From Actinomycetes bacterium (GTDB taxonomy: Bacteria; Actinomycetota; Acidimicrobiia; Acidimicrobiales; RAAP-2), in the NCBI GenBank assembly GCA_021790675.1, contig JAJYGN010000060.1:1-33648 (forward strand): a stretch of 33,648 bases of DNA, written 5' to 3'. This document shows positions 26,562 to 32,784 of the stretch, one piece after another. The position numbers were made by a program, and so were the translations under genes. The first letter of the stretch is position 1; each line of letters opens with the position of its first letter. Below the pieces are notes generated by a model. It ran no database searches, was not told the DNA's origin, and worked only from the letters and a program-made list of their open reading frames with translations.

Positions 26562-26828
26562 ATGTGCACCTACAACACCGAGACCCTCGAGCTGACCGGT
26601 AGCGCGAAGGGCGCCACCGGATGGTTTCGCGCGACGAACGCGTCGGTCTACTTCGACCACCCGGTCCATCATCCGGCCGGTCACGCCCTGATGATCGACG
26701 TCCTCAACCCTGAGCGCGGCGCGAGCGCGCGCGTGGGCCTCGAGCTCGACGCTGACTCGGCTCGGGCGCTGGCCGAGGCGATCCTGCGCACGCTGGCGTC
26801 GGTGCCGGCACAGCTCATCGAGCACTGA
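26562..26828 (+). CDS. DUF6295-family small protein
   Basis: An 88-residue soluble protein recognised from the pattern MCTYNTETLELTGSAKG (1-17), GWFRATNASVYFDHPVHHP (20-38) and a C-terminal LDADSARALAEAIL helix (about 67-80). This matches DUF6295, whose function is unknown. The conserved Cys2 and the His pairs might bind a metal, but that is a guess. An SD (GGAG) lies 5 nt before ATG 26562. The stop directly abuts the stop of the convergent aldo/keto reductase. Pairing with a dienelactone hydrolase suggests a shared process. Confidence 0.78.
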   Translation: MCTYNTETLELTGSAKGATGWFRATNASVYFDHPVHHPAGHALMIDVLNPERGASARVGLELDADSARALAEAILRTLASVPAQLIEH

Positions 26829-27860
26829 TCAGCGAGAGGCCACGTCGCGCCAGAGGTCGATGCCGCCCTCGACCGCGAAGTGGTCGATCCGCTCGAGCTC
26901 TTCTTTCGTGAACTCGAGGGCGTAGAGCGCGTCGAGGTTCGCGTCGAGCTGGGCGAGCGAGCTCGCGCCGATCAGTGCGGACGTGACGCGCGGGTCGCGC
27001 AGCGTCCAGGCGATGGCCATCTGCGCGAGGGACTGGCCGCGCGCGGCGGCGATGTCGTTCAGGGCGCGGATGCGCGCGAGGTTCGACTCGCTCAGCATGT
27101 CGCGCGACAGGGAGTCGGCACGTGCGGCCCGCGAGTCGGCGGGCACGCCGTCGAGGTAGCGGTCGGTGAGAAGACCCTGAGCGAGGGGAGAGAACGCGAC
27201 GCAGCCCACGCCTTCGCGCTCGAGGACGTCGAGGAGGTGGTCGTTCTCGATCCAGCGATTGAGCATCGAGTACGACGGCTGGTGGATCAACAGCGGGGTG
27301 CCCAGGTCGCGCAGGATCGCGGCCGCTTCGCCGGTGCGCGCCGGGGAGTAGGAGGAGATGCCCACGTAGAGAGCCTTGCCCGAGCGCACCGCGTAGTCGA
27401 GCGCGCCCATTGTCTCTTCGAGAGGCGTGGTCGCGTCGAAGTGGTGGTGATAGAAGATGTCCACGTAGTCGAGCCCCAGGCGCGCGAGGCTCTGGTCGAG
27501 GCTGGCGAGGAGGTACTTGCGTGAGCCGAGGTCGCCGTAGGGACCGGGCCACATGTCCCATCCGGCCTTAGTTGAGATGACGAGCTCGTCTCGCAGGCCC
27601 ACGAAGTCGCTCCTCAGAATGCGCCCGAAGTTGCTCTCGGCACTGCCGTAGGGCGGGCCGTAATTGTTGGCCAAGTCAAAGTGAGTCACGCCGCGATCGA
27701 AGGCGCGGCGCAGGATCGCGCGCTGGGTGTCGAGGGGCCGGTCGTCGCCGAAGTTGTGCCACAGGCCCAGTGAGATCGGGGGTAGGAGCAGTCCGCTGCG
27801 GCCCACGCGGCGAAACGGGGCATCGAGGTAGCGCTGGGGATCGGGGACGTAGTCGGACAT
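26829..27860 (-). CDS. Aldo/keto reductase (YghZ/MgrA-like)
   Basis: An NADPH-dependent (alpha/beta)8 reductase of 343 residues. [16 protein letters not shown] (60-75) holds catalytic Asp62 and Tyr67, Lys98 lies in [15 protein letters not shown], and the catalytic His is one of 138-140 in [24 protein letters not shown] and [11 protein letters not shown] (cofactor phosphate site) complete the family pattern. It resembles the AKR14-type reductases that act on methylglyoxal and similar aldehydes. ATG 27860 stands 6 nt after TACCCT without an SD. An open frame continues far upstream on this strand but covers the HAD gene in antisense and is not coding. Confidence 0.93.
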   Translation of the reverse strand: MSDYVPDPQRYLDAPFRRVGRSGLLLPPISLGLWHNFGDDRPLDTQRAILRRAFDRGVTHFDLANNYGPPYGSAESNFGRILRSDFVGLRDELVISTKAGWDMWPGPYGDLGSRKYLLASLDQSLARLGLDYVDIFYHHHFDATTPLEETMGALDYAVRSGKALYVGISSYSPARTGEAAAILRDLGTPLLIHQPSYSMLNRWIENDHLLDVLEREGVGCVAFSPLAQGLLTDRYLDGVPADSRAARADSLSRDMLSESNLARIRALNDIAAARGQSLAQMAIAWTLRDPRVTSALIGASSLAQLDANLDALYALEFTKEELERIDHFAVEGGIDLWRDVASR

Positions 27861-28151
27861 GACACGAGGGTATCGCCGGGCGTCGAGGGAATCGGCGGTG
27901 TCCAGGGCGAGACGACACTCTTGATTTGTAATCGCGAAGTGCCCTCGGTCCTTTCCTTCGGGTTGGCGCTCGATGGCGGGGTGAGCAACCGACTCAACCT
28001 CGTGTTGGCGTTCTACGCGGGCCGACGGACCAAGAAAGGACCCGGATTGCAGTCTCGCCTTGATGCGCTCAGGTTCACGCTGACGCTCTGGCCCCTGGAG
28101 ATGAACGGTGCGAGCCGCCTGTGTCATCATGGCGTAGCGAAGGAGGTCACC
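27861..28151. other. 291-bp divergent intergenic region
   Basis: The region lies between the divergent aldo/keto reductase and HAD genes. The left end holds the reductase -10; the right end holds a perfect SD (AAGGAGGT, 28140-28147). A frame on the plus strand is open across it from 27921, but the peptide has no family character and lies upstream of the SD, so I treat it as untranslated. No RNA motif is recognised. Confidence 0.5.
27867..27872 (-). promoter_or_regulatory. Candidate -10 (TACCCT) of a leaderless aldo/keto reductase promoter
   Basis: TACCCT on the minus strand is followed by 6 nt (CGTGTC) and the ATG at 27860. No SD is present. Confidence 0.45.
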
Positions 28152-28940
28152 CTGAAACCGACGGCCGCATGGCTTATTGACATGGATGGCGTGCTGGTGC
28201 GAGAAGAGCACGCCATCGACGGGGCCGGCCGCTTCATTGGCGGACTTGAGCAGCGGGGGATTCCCTTCCTCGTTCTCACCAATAACTCGATGTACACGCG
28301 CCGTGATCTGGCCGCGCGACTGGTCGCCAATGGCGTGATGGTGCCGGAGGAGTCGATCTGGACCTCGGCGCTGGCCACGGCGCGGTTTCTCGCCAACCAG
28401 CGACCCAGCGGCAGTGCCTACGTGATCGGTGAGGCGGGCCTGACGACCGCGCTCTATGAGGCGGGTTACACCCAGACCGACCGCGCGCCGGACTACGTGG
28501 TGCTCGGTGAGACGCGCACCTACAGCTTTGAACGCATCACGACGGCCGTGCGCCTCATTCGCGACGGGGCTCGCTTCATCGCCACGAATCCCGATCCCAC
28601 GGGGCCGAGCGCCGAGGGCCCACTGCCCGCGACCGGTTCCGTTGCGGCGTTGATCTCTCACGCGACCGGGACGACGCCCTATTTCGTCGGCAAACCCAAT
28701 CCGTTGATGATCCGCACGGCGCTCAATCGCCTCGGGGCGCATTCGGAGACCACCACGATGATCGGCGACCGCATGGACACCGACGTGCTCGCGGGACTCG
28801 AGTCCGGTCTGCAGACGGTGCTCGTCTTGAGCGGGGTCACTCAGAGCGAGGACATCGAGCGCCACCCCTACCGCCCGACGCGCGTGGTCACGTCGGTCGC
28901 GGTGCTCGCCGACGAGTTGGACGAGCTCGAACAGGCCTAG
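28152..28940 (+). CDS. HAD-IIA family hydrolase (NagD-like), probable CTG start
   Basis: A haloacid-dehalogenase-like phosphatase of subclass IIA, 262 residues from the proposed start. The nucleophile and acid are Asp10 and Asp12 in LIDMDGVL, motif II is LTNNS, motif III lysine is in VGKPNPLM, and motif IV is IGDRMDTD. Relatives dephosphorylate nucleotides, sugar phosphates or 2-phosphoglycolate. CTG 28152 is chosen because AAGGAGGT stands 4 nt upstream and no ATG, GTG or TTG lies in frame between that SD and the catalytic motif. ATG 28102 upstream in frame is possible but lies before the SD. Confidence 0.85.
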   Translation: MKPTAAWLIDMDGVLVREEHAIDGAGRFIGGLEQRGIPFLVLTNNSMYTRRDLAARLVANGVMVPEESIWTSALATARFLANQRPSGSAYVIGEAGLTTALYEAGYTQTDRAPDYVVLGETRTYSFERITTAVRLIRDGARFIATNPDPTGPSAEGPLPATGSVAALISHATGTTPYFVGKPNPLMIRTALNRLGAHSETTTMIGDRMDTDVLAGLESGLQTVLVLSGVTQSEDIERHPYRPTRVVTSVAVLADELDELEQA

Positions 28941-28953
28941 ACCCGAGCCCACC

Positions 28954-28959
28954 TAGGCT
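28954..28959 (+). promoter_or_regulatory. Candidate -10 (TAGGCT) of a leaderless DMT-transporter promoter
   Basis: TAGGCT is followed by 6 nt (CGCGAC) and the GTG start at 28966, in a 25-bp gap after the HAD gene. No SD is seen. Confidence 0.45.
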
Positions 28960-28965
28960 CGCGAC

Positions 28966-29877
28966 GTGGTCATCGTGATGGCGCTGCTCGCCTCCTTCGC
29001 CAACGTGGTAGCGAGCGTGATGCAGCGCCTGGGGGTCGAGAACGCGCCGGCGGCGTCAGGACCCTCGCTGGGCATGGTTCGTCACATGATCCAACGGCCG
29101 GTGTGGCTGGGCGGCTTGGTCATCATGTTCCTCGCCTACTGCGCGCAGGCCGTCGCGCTGCACCTGGGTTCGCTCAGCATCGTTCAGCCCCTGCTGGTGA
29201 GCGAGTGGGTGCTGCTCGTCCTGGTGCTCTGGCTCTGGTATGGCACCTCGCTGGCACCGCGCGACCTGGCCGCCGCGGCGGCTACGGCGATCGGGCTCGC
29301 GGTGTTCCTCGCGGTGGCCGATCCCCGCGAGGGGACGCGCGTGCCGAGCGCAGTCATGTGGTGGGTGCTTGGCGGCGTCGTCACGATCACGATCGTCGCG
29401 CTGGTCTTCCTCGGGCGACGCGGACCCGCCTGGTGGCGAGCGATCGCCCTCGGCGCGGCGGCATCGGTGGGCTTCTCACTGGTCGCGGCGATCACCAAGT
29501 CCCTGACGAATGAATTGATGGCCGGCTGGGGGGCAGTGTTCGGTTCGTGGCAGGTCTACTCGCTGGCGCTTGTGGGCACGGGGTCCTTCGTCATCATGCA
29601 GAGCGCCTTTCAGGTGGGGCCCTTTGGCGCGTCGCAGTCGTCGTTGATCCTCACGAACCCCTTCCTCTCGATCGTCATCGGCGCCCTGGCTTTTGACGAG
29701 AGCCTGCGCGGCGGCGTCGTGTATCGCACCCTCGAGGTCGCGAGTCTCGCAGTCATGGTCATCGGTGTCATCGGCCTCGCCACCTCGCCTCTCGTGGCGG
29801 GCGTGCACTCCGAAGACGACGGCACGCATCTTCTGGAGGGCCGGGGCCTGCTCGCTCGTCGACACACTCGTCGCTAG
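28966..29877 (+). CDS. DMT-superfamily (EamA-like) membrane protein
   Basis: A 303-residue membrane protein with about nine or ten hydrophobic helices and short loops, starting VVIVMALLASFANVVASVMQ. The segments HLGSLSIVQPLLVSEWV (about 65-81) and QVGPFGASQSSLILTNPFLSI (about 213-233) sit at the ends of two similar halves and match the repeated motif of drug/metabolite transporter proteins, including the DMT/NIPA-like group in actinobacteria. The substrate is unknown. It ends in a charged tail (ARRHTRR). The start is GTG 28966. Confidence 0.82.
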   Translation: MVIVMALLASFANVVASVMQRLGVENAPAASGPSLGMVRHMIQRPVWLGGLVIMFLAYCAQAVALHLGSLSIVQPLLVSEWVLLVLVLWLWYGTSLAPRDLAAAAATAIGLAVFLAVADPREGTRVPSAVMWWVLGGVVTITIVALVFLGRRGPAWWRAIALGAAASVGFSLVAAITKSLTNELMAGWGAVFGSWQVYSLALVGTGSFVIMQSAFQVGPFGASQSSLILTNPFLSIVIGALAFDESLRGGVVYRTLEVASLAVMVIGVIGLATSPLVAGVHSEDDGTHLLEGRGLLARRHTRR

Positions 29878-30085
29878 GTCTCGGCTCCAAAGCGCCGACT
29901 CGAAGACGGTGTCTTCTTGTGAAGAGTCTGAGAATGTCGTGTGAGGACAATTGTTACCCGTGATTTCAGCAAATACGGCCCACTAACATTCACTACTCTT
30001 CATCAAGACAGGAAGATATCGGGGTGGCGACTGTAGCGTCGCTGGTACGGATTTCGCCATCGCGGCCGTGACTGTGGAGGACAGA
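29878..30085. other. 208-bp intergenic region, lower GC, with small hairpins
   Basis: Holds GAAGAC-GGT-GTCTTC (29902-29916), overlapping a second possible stem TCTTC-TTGT-GAAGA, then the palindrome ACAATTGT and a candidate -10 TAACAT (29984-29989). The hairpin may weakly terminate the DMT transcript. The promoter of the secreted-protein gene should lie here. The SD GGAGG stands 5 nt before ATG 30086. Confidence 0.4.
29902..29916 (+). terminator. Weak hairpin GAAGAC-GGT-GTCTTC after the DMT gene
   Basis: A perfect 6-bp stem with a 3-nt loop, 25 bp after the stop, followed by TTGT rather than a full T run. It could be a weak intrinsic terminator or pause site. Confidence 0.3.
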
Positions 30086-30847
30086 ATGAAGAAGATATCT
30101 GTAACGACAGCGTCTATCACGATGTCGATCGGCCTCGTCGTAGCTCTGGGCGGCGGCGTGGCGATGGCCCACGGCCACGGACCCGCCAGTGGTACGGACC
30201 ACGGTCGTGGTCACCACGGACCGTCGAGTGTGACGATGTCGGGAACCGCGAAGTGCAGCGTGCACGGAATCGTGATCTTCGGCGCCGATGGGTCGGTGAC
30301 CGTCCGCGGCAACATCACCCCGTTCCACGGGGCGGCCTGCACCACCTCTGGCGGGACGAAGCTGCGCACCGGGCACTTCTCGAGCCCCCTGACGTCGGCC
30401 ACGTCATCCACGACAACTACGTCGTCGTCAACCACGTCGTCGTCAACCACGTCGTCGTCAACGACGTCGTCGTCAACTACGTCGTCCACTTCGACGACGA
30501 GCTCCACGACCAGCACGACTTTGAGCGCCACGCCGACCTCTACCACCATGGTGTGTGCACCAGTTCCCAACGGCACTCTGCCCGACTTGGGTAACGGCAC
30601 GATCACGTGGAATCCTCGCCCGAAGTTCACGCCCACCTCGGGTATCGCTCTCTCGGGTGGCAGCGTGGGCTCGAGTACGAACGGACATCTGCTGGTTGCC
30701 TACACCTCGGGTAGCGTTGCCAGCGGATCGTTTGCGGGCGGCATCGCGACGTTGTCGCTGACGAGTCGCCAGACACTGGCACAGCTCCAGGCGCGCTGCG
30801 AGAGCGGTCGCTTCGTGATCGCGGTCTCCGGGATGATCACTCTCTAG
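30086..30847 (+). CDS. Secreted His-rich protein with Ser/Thr repeat linker
   Basis: A 253-residue exported protein of unknown function. A signal peptide (KKISVTT, then a hydrophobic core ending AMA) is likely cut before HGHG. The mature N-terminus is His-rich (HGHGPASGTDHGRGHHGP), which could bind metal. A small domain with two cysteines (KCSVHG, AACTTSG) follows. Next comes a linker of about 55 Ser/Thr residues encoded by 15-bp tandem repeats, then a second beta-rich domain with two cysteines (MVCAPV, ARCESG). There is no sortase motif or C-terminal anchor. ATG 30086 has SD GGAGG; an in-frame GTG at 30068 lacks one. The linker could be O-glycosylated, which is inference. Confidence 0.72.
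   Translation: MKKISVTTASITMSIGLVVALGGGVAMAHGHGPASGTDHGRGHHGPSSVTMSGTAKCSVHGIVIFGADGSVTVRGNITPFHGAACTTSGGTKLRTGHFSSPLTSATSSTTTTSSSTTSSSTTSSSTTSSSTTSSTSTTSSTTSTTLSATPTSTTMVCAPVPNGTLPDLGNGTITWNPRPKFTPTSGIALSGGSVGSSTNGHLLVAYTSGSVASGSFAGGIATLSLTSRQTLAQLQARCESGRFVIAVSGMITL
30419..30478. repeat. Four 15-bp tandem repeats in the Ser/Thr linker
   Basis: Units of ACGTCGTCGTCAACC (last base varies: C, C, G, T) run four times, with a partial fifth after 30478. Each encodes five Ser/Thr residues in the secreted protein. Copy-number change would stay in frame and alter linker length only. Confidence 0.85.
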
Positions 30848-30866
30848 CTCACGTCGCCAGGACGCT

Positions 30867-30884
30867 CGCGAATCTTGGTTCGCG
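30867..30884. terminator. Hairpin CGCGAA-N6-TTCGCG between convergent genes
   Basis: A perfect 6-bp stem with a 6-nt loop (TCTTGG), 19 bp after the secreted-protein stop. It is GC-rich but lacks a T run. A bidirectional terminator between the convergent genes is the likely role. Confidence 0.4.
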
Positions 30885-30903
30885 GGACCATCGGTGTGAC
30901 GAA

Positions 30904-30925
30904 GGCGACGCCCCCAGTGGTCGCC
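30904..30925. terminator. Hairpin GGCGAC-N10-GTCGCC after the Cys-rich gene
   Basis: A perfect 6-bp stem with a 10-nt loop directly next to the stop codon of the minus-strand Cys-rich gene. No T run follows, so factor-dependent or pause activity is more likely than a strong intrinsic terminator. Confidence 0.35.
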
Positions 30926-31111
30926 CTAACCGCCGAGGATGCGCCCGAGCCAGCCCTGGGAGAGGGACTTCTTGAACTTCGCGTCGAGACCGGACTCTGC
31001 GCAGTTGCAGCGCTTAGCCTTTGGCACCCCCGCCAGCACCTGGTTAACGTGTTGGCCGCAGCCCGCCCACGAGGGCTTACCGCACTTTGCGCAGTTGATT
31101 CGTCGGCACAT
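30926..31111 (-). CDS. Small Cys-rich protein of unknown function
   Basis: A 61-residue protein starting at ATG 31111 (SD-like GGTGGAG 9 nt upstream); GTG 31132 would add seven residues. The N-terminal part reads CRRINCAKCGKPSWAGCGQH, followed by a VLAGVPKAKRCNC segment, giving six cysteines and one His in two clusters. This looks like a zinc-binding knuckle. I recognise the pattern as one that recurs in uncharacterised small actinobacterial proteins but cannot give a function. The C-terminal tail (SQGWLGRILGG) is amphipathic. Its promoter carries a CsoR/CstR-like operator, which hints at metal or sulfur-species control. Confidence 0.78.
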   Translation of the reverse strand: MCRRINCAKCGKPSWAGCGQHVNQVLAGVPKAKRCNCAESGLDAKFKKSLSQGWLGRILGG

Positions 31112-31146
31112 GGCGTATCGCTCCACCTTCACTCGGTTACTGAGTG

Positions 31147-31152
31147 ATTATA
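31147..31152 (-). promoter_or_regulatory. Consensus -10 (TATAAT) for the Cys-rich gene
   Basis: TATAAT on the minus strand lies about 36 nt before ATG 31111, the only exact consensus -10 noticed upstream of a gene here. Its upstream edge touches the inverted repeat at 31152-31167. Confidence 0.55.
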
Positions 31153-31167
31153 TACCCCCTAGGGTAT
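31152..31167. promoter_or_regulatory. CsoR/CstR-like operator ATACCC-N4-GGGTAT
   Basis: An inverted repeat (ATACCC CCTA GGGTAT) placed directly upstream of TATAAT on the minus strand, where a repressor would block polymerase. TACCC/GGGTA dyads around a short centre are typical of the CsoR/RcnR/CstR family that senses copper or persulfides. No such regulator gene is in the window. Confidence 0.55.
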
Positions 31168-31257
31168 TGTCTCGAAGGCGTCCGGTTGGGGTGTCGCGCG
31201 TGAGGGGTGGATCGACCGGGGCGTGCGGGCACGTCTGTGAGTCACATCGACCTTGGA

Positions 31258-32100
31258 TCAGACGTCGCGGCGGCCGGCGAATCGGAGCGTTCGCAGAGCA
31301 AGGTGGTGGCGCCGGGTCACGCGCGAGCGGGGCAGCTCCAGGATCGAGCGATGCGTCGGGTCGAGGAGGCTGATGGCGCACTCGACGATACGGTCAAAGA
31401 ACCAGTGTCGTAGTCGTCCGGTGTAGGGGGTACCCGCGAGCAGGAAATCGCGAGCTTCCTGGGCCTGGGGGGTCAATTCGAGCACGGGTCCGTAACCCGA
31501 GAGAACGTCGAGCAACTCGGTGACGGTGCGAGGCGGTCCGGTCACTCCGAGCGCCGCTCCAGTAACGCCCATGTCGGCGACGTAGCGATCGGCGTCGCTC
31601 GGACTCAGTGGGGTGGGGCCGAAGGTCTGGAACGAGGCGAGGAACATTGCTACTTCCGCGGCGTGGATCCAGGCGAGTAATGCCGGATCGTCGCCCCGAT
31701 AGGGCGAAGGGTCTCCAGGGGGAGAGACAATCCCGTGGTGGATTCTGCGCACCACACGGATCGCCTGGCTCGCCTCGTCTTTGGTGGCGTAGGTTGTGAG
31801 GGCGAGGAAGCGCCCCGTGCCGTAGAGCCGGCCCAGGGGATCGTCCTGGTAGCGTGAGTGCTCTGAGAGGGCCCGCATGGCGACGGGGTGCAGCATCTGA
31901 GCCAGCAGCGAGGCCACACCACCCACGAGCATCGCGGGCAGGTCAGCATGCACCACTCGAGTGGGTGAGTCGATCGGTGTGTGCGCACGCTCTGGATCGA
32001 GACAGACATTAATGAGTGGCCCCCCGAGGCCGACGCGCGAGCGCACGTGGAAGAAGAGTCGTTGACGCCAGGTGAGGTGATCGGCGGAGGAACGCGACAT
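31258..32100 (-). CDS. Oxygenase MpaB family protein (DUF2236)
   Basis: A 280-residue protein of the MpaB/rubber-oxygenase-like family (DUF2236), many of which are haem oxygenases or uncharacterised. Family features seen are the long helical segment VGGVASLLAQMLHPVAMRAL (about 59-78, with His71), the GRLYGTGRFLALTTYAT segment (90-106), and WIHAAEVAMF (144-153, His146). These histidines are the probable cofactor ligands. Start at ATG 32100; no SD is present. Upstream TTGACG and a GAATCT-like -10 about 17 nt apart could be its promoter. The substrate is unknown. The left neighbour is the Cys-rich gene, on the same strand after a 146-bp gap. Confidence 0.85.
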   Translation of the reverse strand: MSRSSADHLTWRQRLFFHVRSRVGLGGPLINVCLDPERAHTPIDSPTRVVHADLPAMLVGGVASLLAQMLHPVAMRALSEHSRYQDDPLGRLYGTGRFLALTTYATKDEASQAIRVVRRIHHGIVSPPGDPSPYRGDDPALLAWIHAAEVAMFLASFQTFGPTPLSPSDADRYVADMGVTGAALGVTGPPRTVTELLDVLSGYGPVLELTPQAQEARDFLLAGTPYTGRLRHWFFDRIVECAISLLDPTHRSILELPRSRVTRRHHLALRTLRFAGRRDV

Positions 32101-32319
32101 GGTGGGTAGCGGAGAGGCGACAGATTCAGGTTACCGACACATAGCGTCAATCCATCAACCCGCGGTGACCTGACGTTTCACGTGATCAGTCATTCAAGAG
32201 ATCGCCAGCGAAGCGGCGTTCGAGAAGGGAGATTTGACAGGATACACATAATTGAATCCTATTGTTTAAAGATACAGAATCGATTGGACTTCTTAAGCGG
32301 AGATACATATCTTTGAACT
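32101..32319. other. 219-bp AT-rich intergenic region with GATACA repeats
   Basis: GC falls sharply here; the 60 bases 32221-32280 are 20/60 GC by count, against 38/60 in 32041-32100. The region holds a consensus-like TTGACA (32234-32239, plus strand), three GATACA copies about 30 bp apart (32241, 32271, 32302) and AGATA-CA-TATCT (32301-32312). It is a likely promoter and regulator region for the genes to the right and marks a composition break. Confidence 0.45.
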
Positions 32320-32784
32320 ATGAGTTTTACTCCAAAACATGAAGCCGCTGAGGGTTTGTCTCTTCGAGAACTGGAAATGCCTTGCTCGTGTTGTAATATG
32401 CTGTATTCTGGCGGTTTTTGCACAATATTTCGGGCTACAGGAGCTTTGAAATCCTTTTCTCAGCAAGAAAATCTTCTCGCTACTGGGTCAGTGGGTACGT
32501 GGCCAACAGGGGTTGTATCGGCACTTCGTCCTTCTTCTATTTCGTTGACATATTGCGAAGAGTCCTGGACTTTCATATCAACAGCCTCGGGAATCGGTTC
32601 CGACGTGCAGCGGGAACTCGAACATCTGAAGTTCTCGTCGTCTACCGATTCAGACGATGTCGCGCCCTCGCCCGCGATGATCAGCACTCAAAGCGGGAAA
32701 GTTCGCCTGCGGATCTACCAGCGCGTCCCTGCGCTGTCAGGAGTCGTAGATGAGTACAACCTACTGACACTGTTAGGAGTCTGA
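32320..32784 (+). CDS. Doubtful 154-residue hypothetical protein
   Basis: An open frame of 154 codons in DNA of about 50% GC, ending one base before the ATG of the flavoprotein gene. The N-terminal part has a CSCC cluster; the rest is rich in Ser and Thr and shows no family I recognise. Codon use in the first half differs from every other gene here, while the second half looks more ordinary. Another frame (32418-32753) is also open for 111 codons, and a third begins with a short hydrophobic peptide at 32339 that stops after 36 residues. It may be a decayed or recently acquired gene, or simply leader DNA. Confidence 0.28.
   Translation: MSFTPKHEAAEGLSLRELEMPCSCCNMLYSGGFCTIFRATGALKSFSQQENLLATGSVGTWPTGVVSALRPSSISLTYCEESWTFISTASGIGSDVQRELEHLKFSSSTDSDDVAPSPAMISTQSGKVRLRIYQRVPALSGVVDEYNLLTLLGV

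Noticed and set aside
27861..28952. Long upstream extension of the aldo/keto reductase frame
   Set aside because: It is antisense to the HAD gene and lacks any domain; the reductase starts normally at 27860 after a -10 element.
30419..30478. Tandem repeats considered as a CRISPR array
   Set aside because: Units are 15 bp and contiguous with no spacers, and they lie inside a coding region.
30211..30636. Minus-strand frame with a VVDDD repeat
   Set aside because: The repeat is only the reverse translation of the Ser/Thr linker repeats of the secreted protein.
32339..32449. 36-residue hydrophobic peptide (start MKPLRV, core VVICCILAVFA)
   Set aside because: It has no SD, stops early and overlaps a longer open frame; there is no independent evidence that it is translated.
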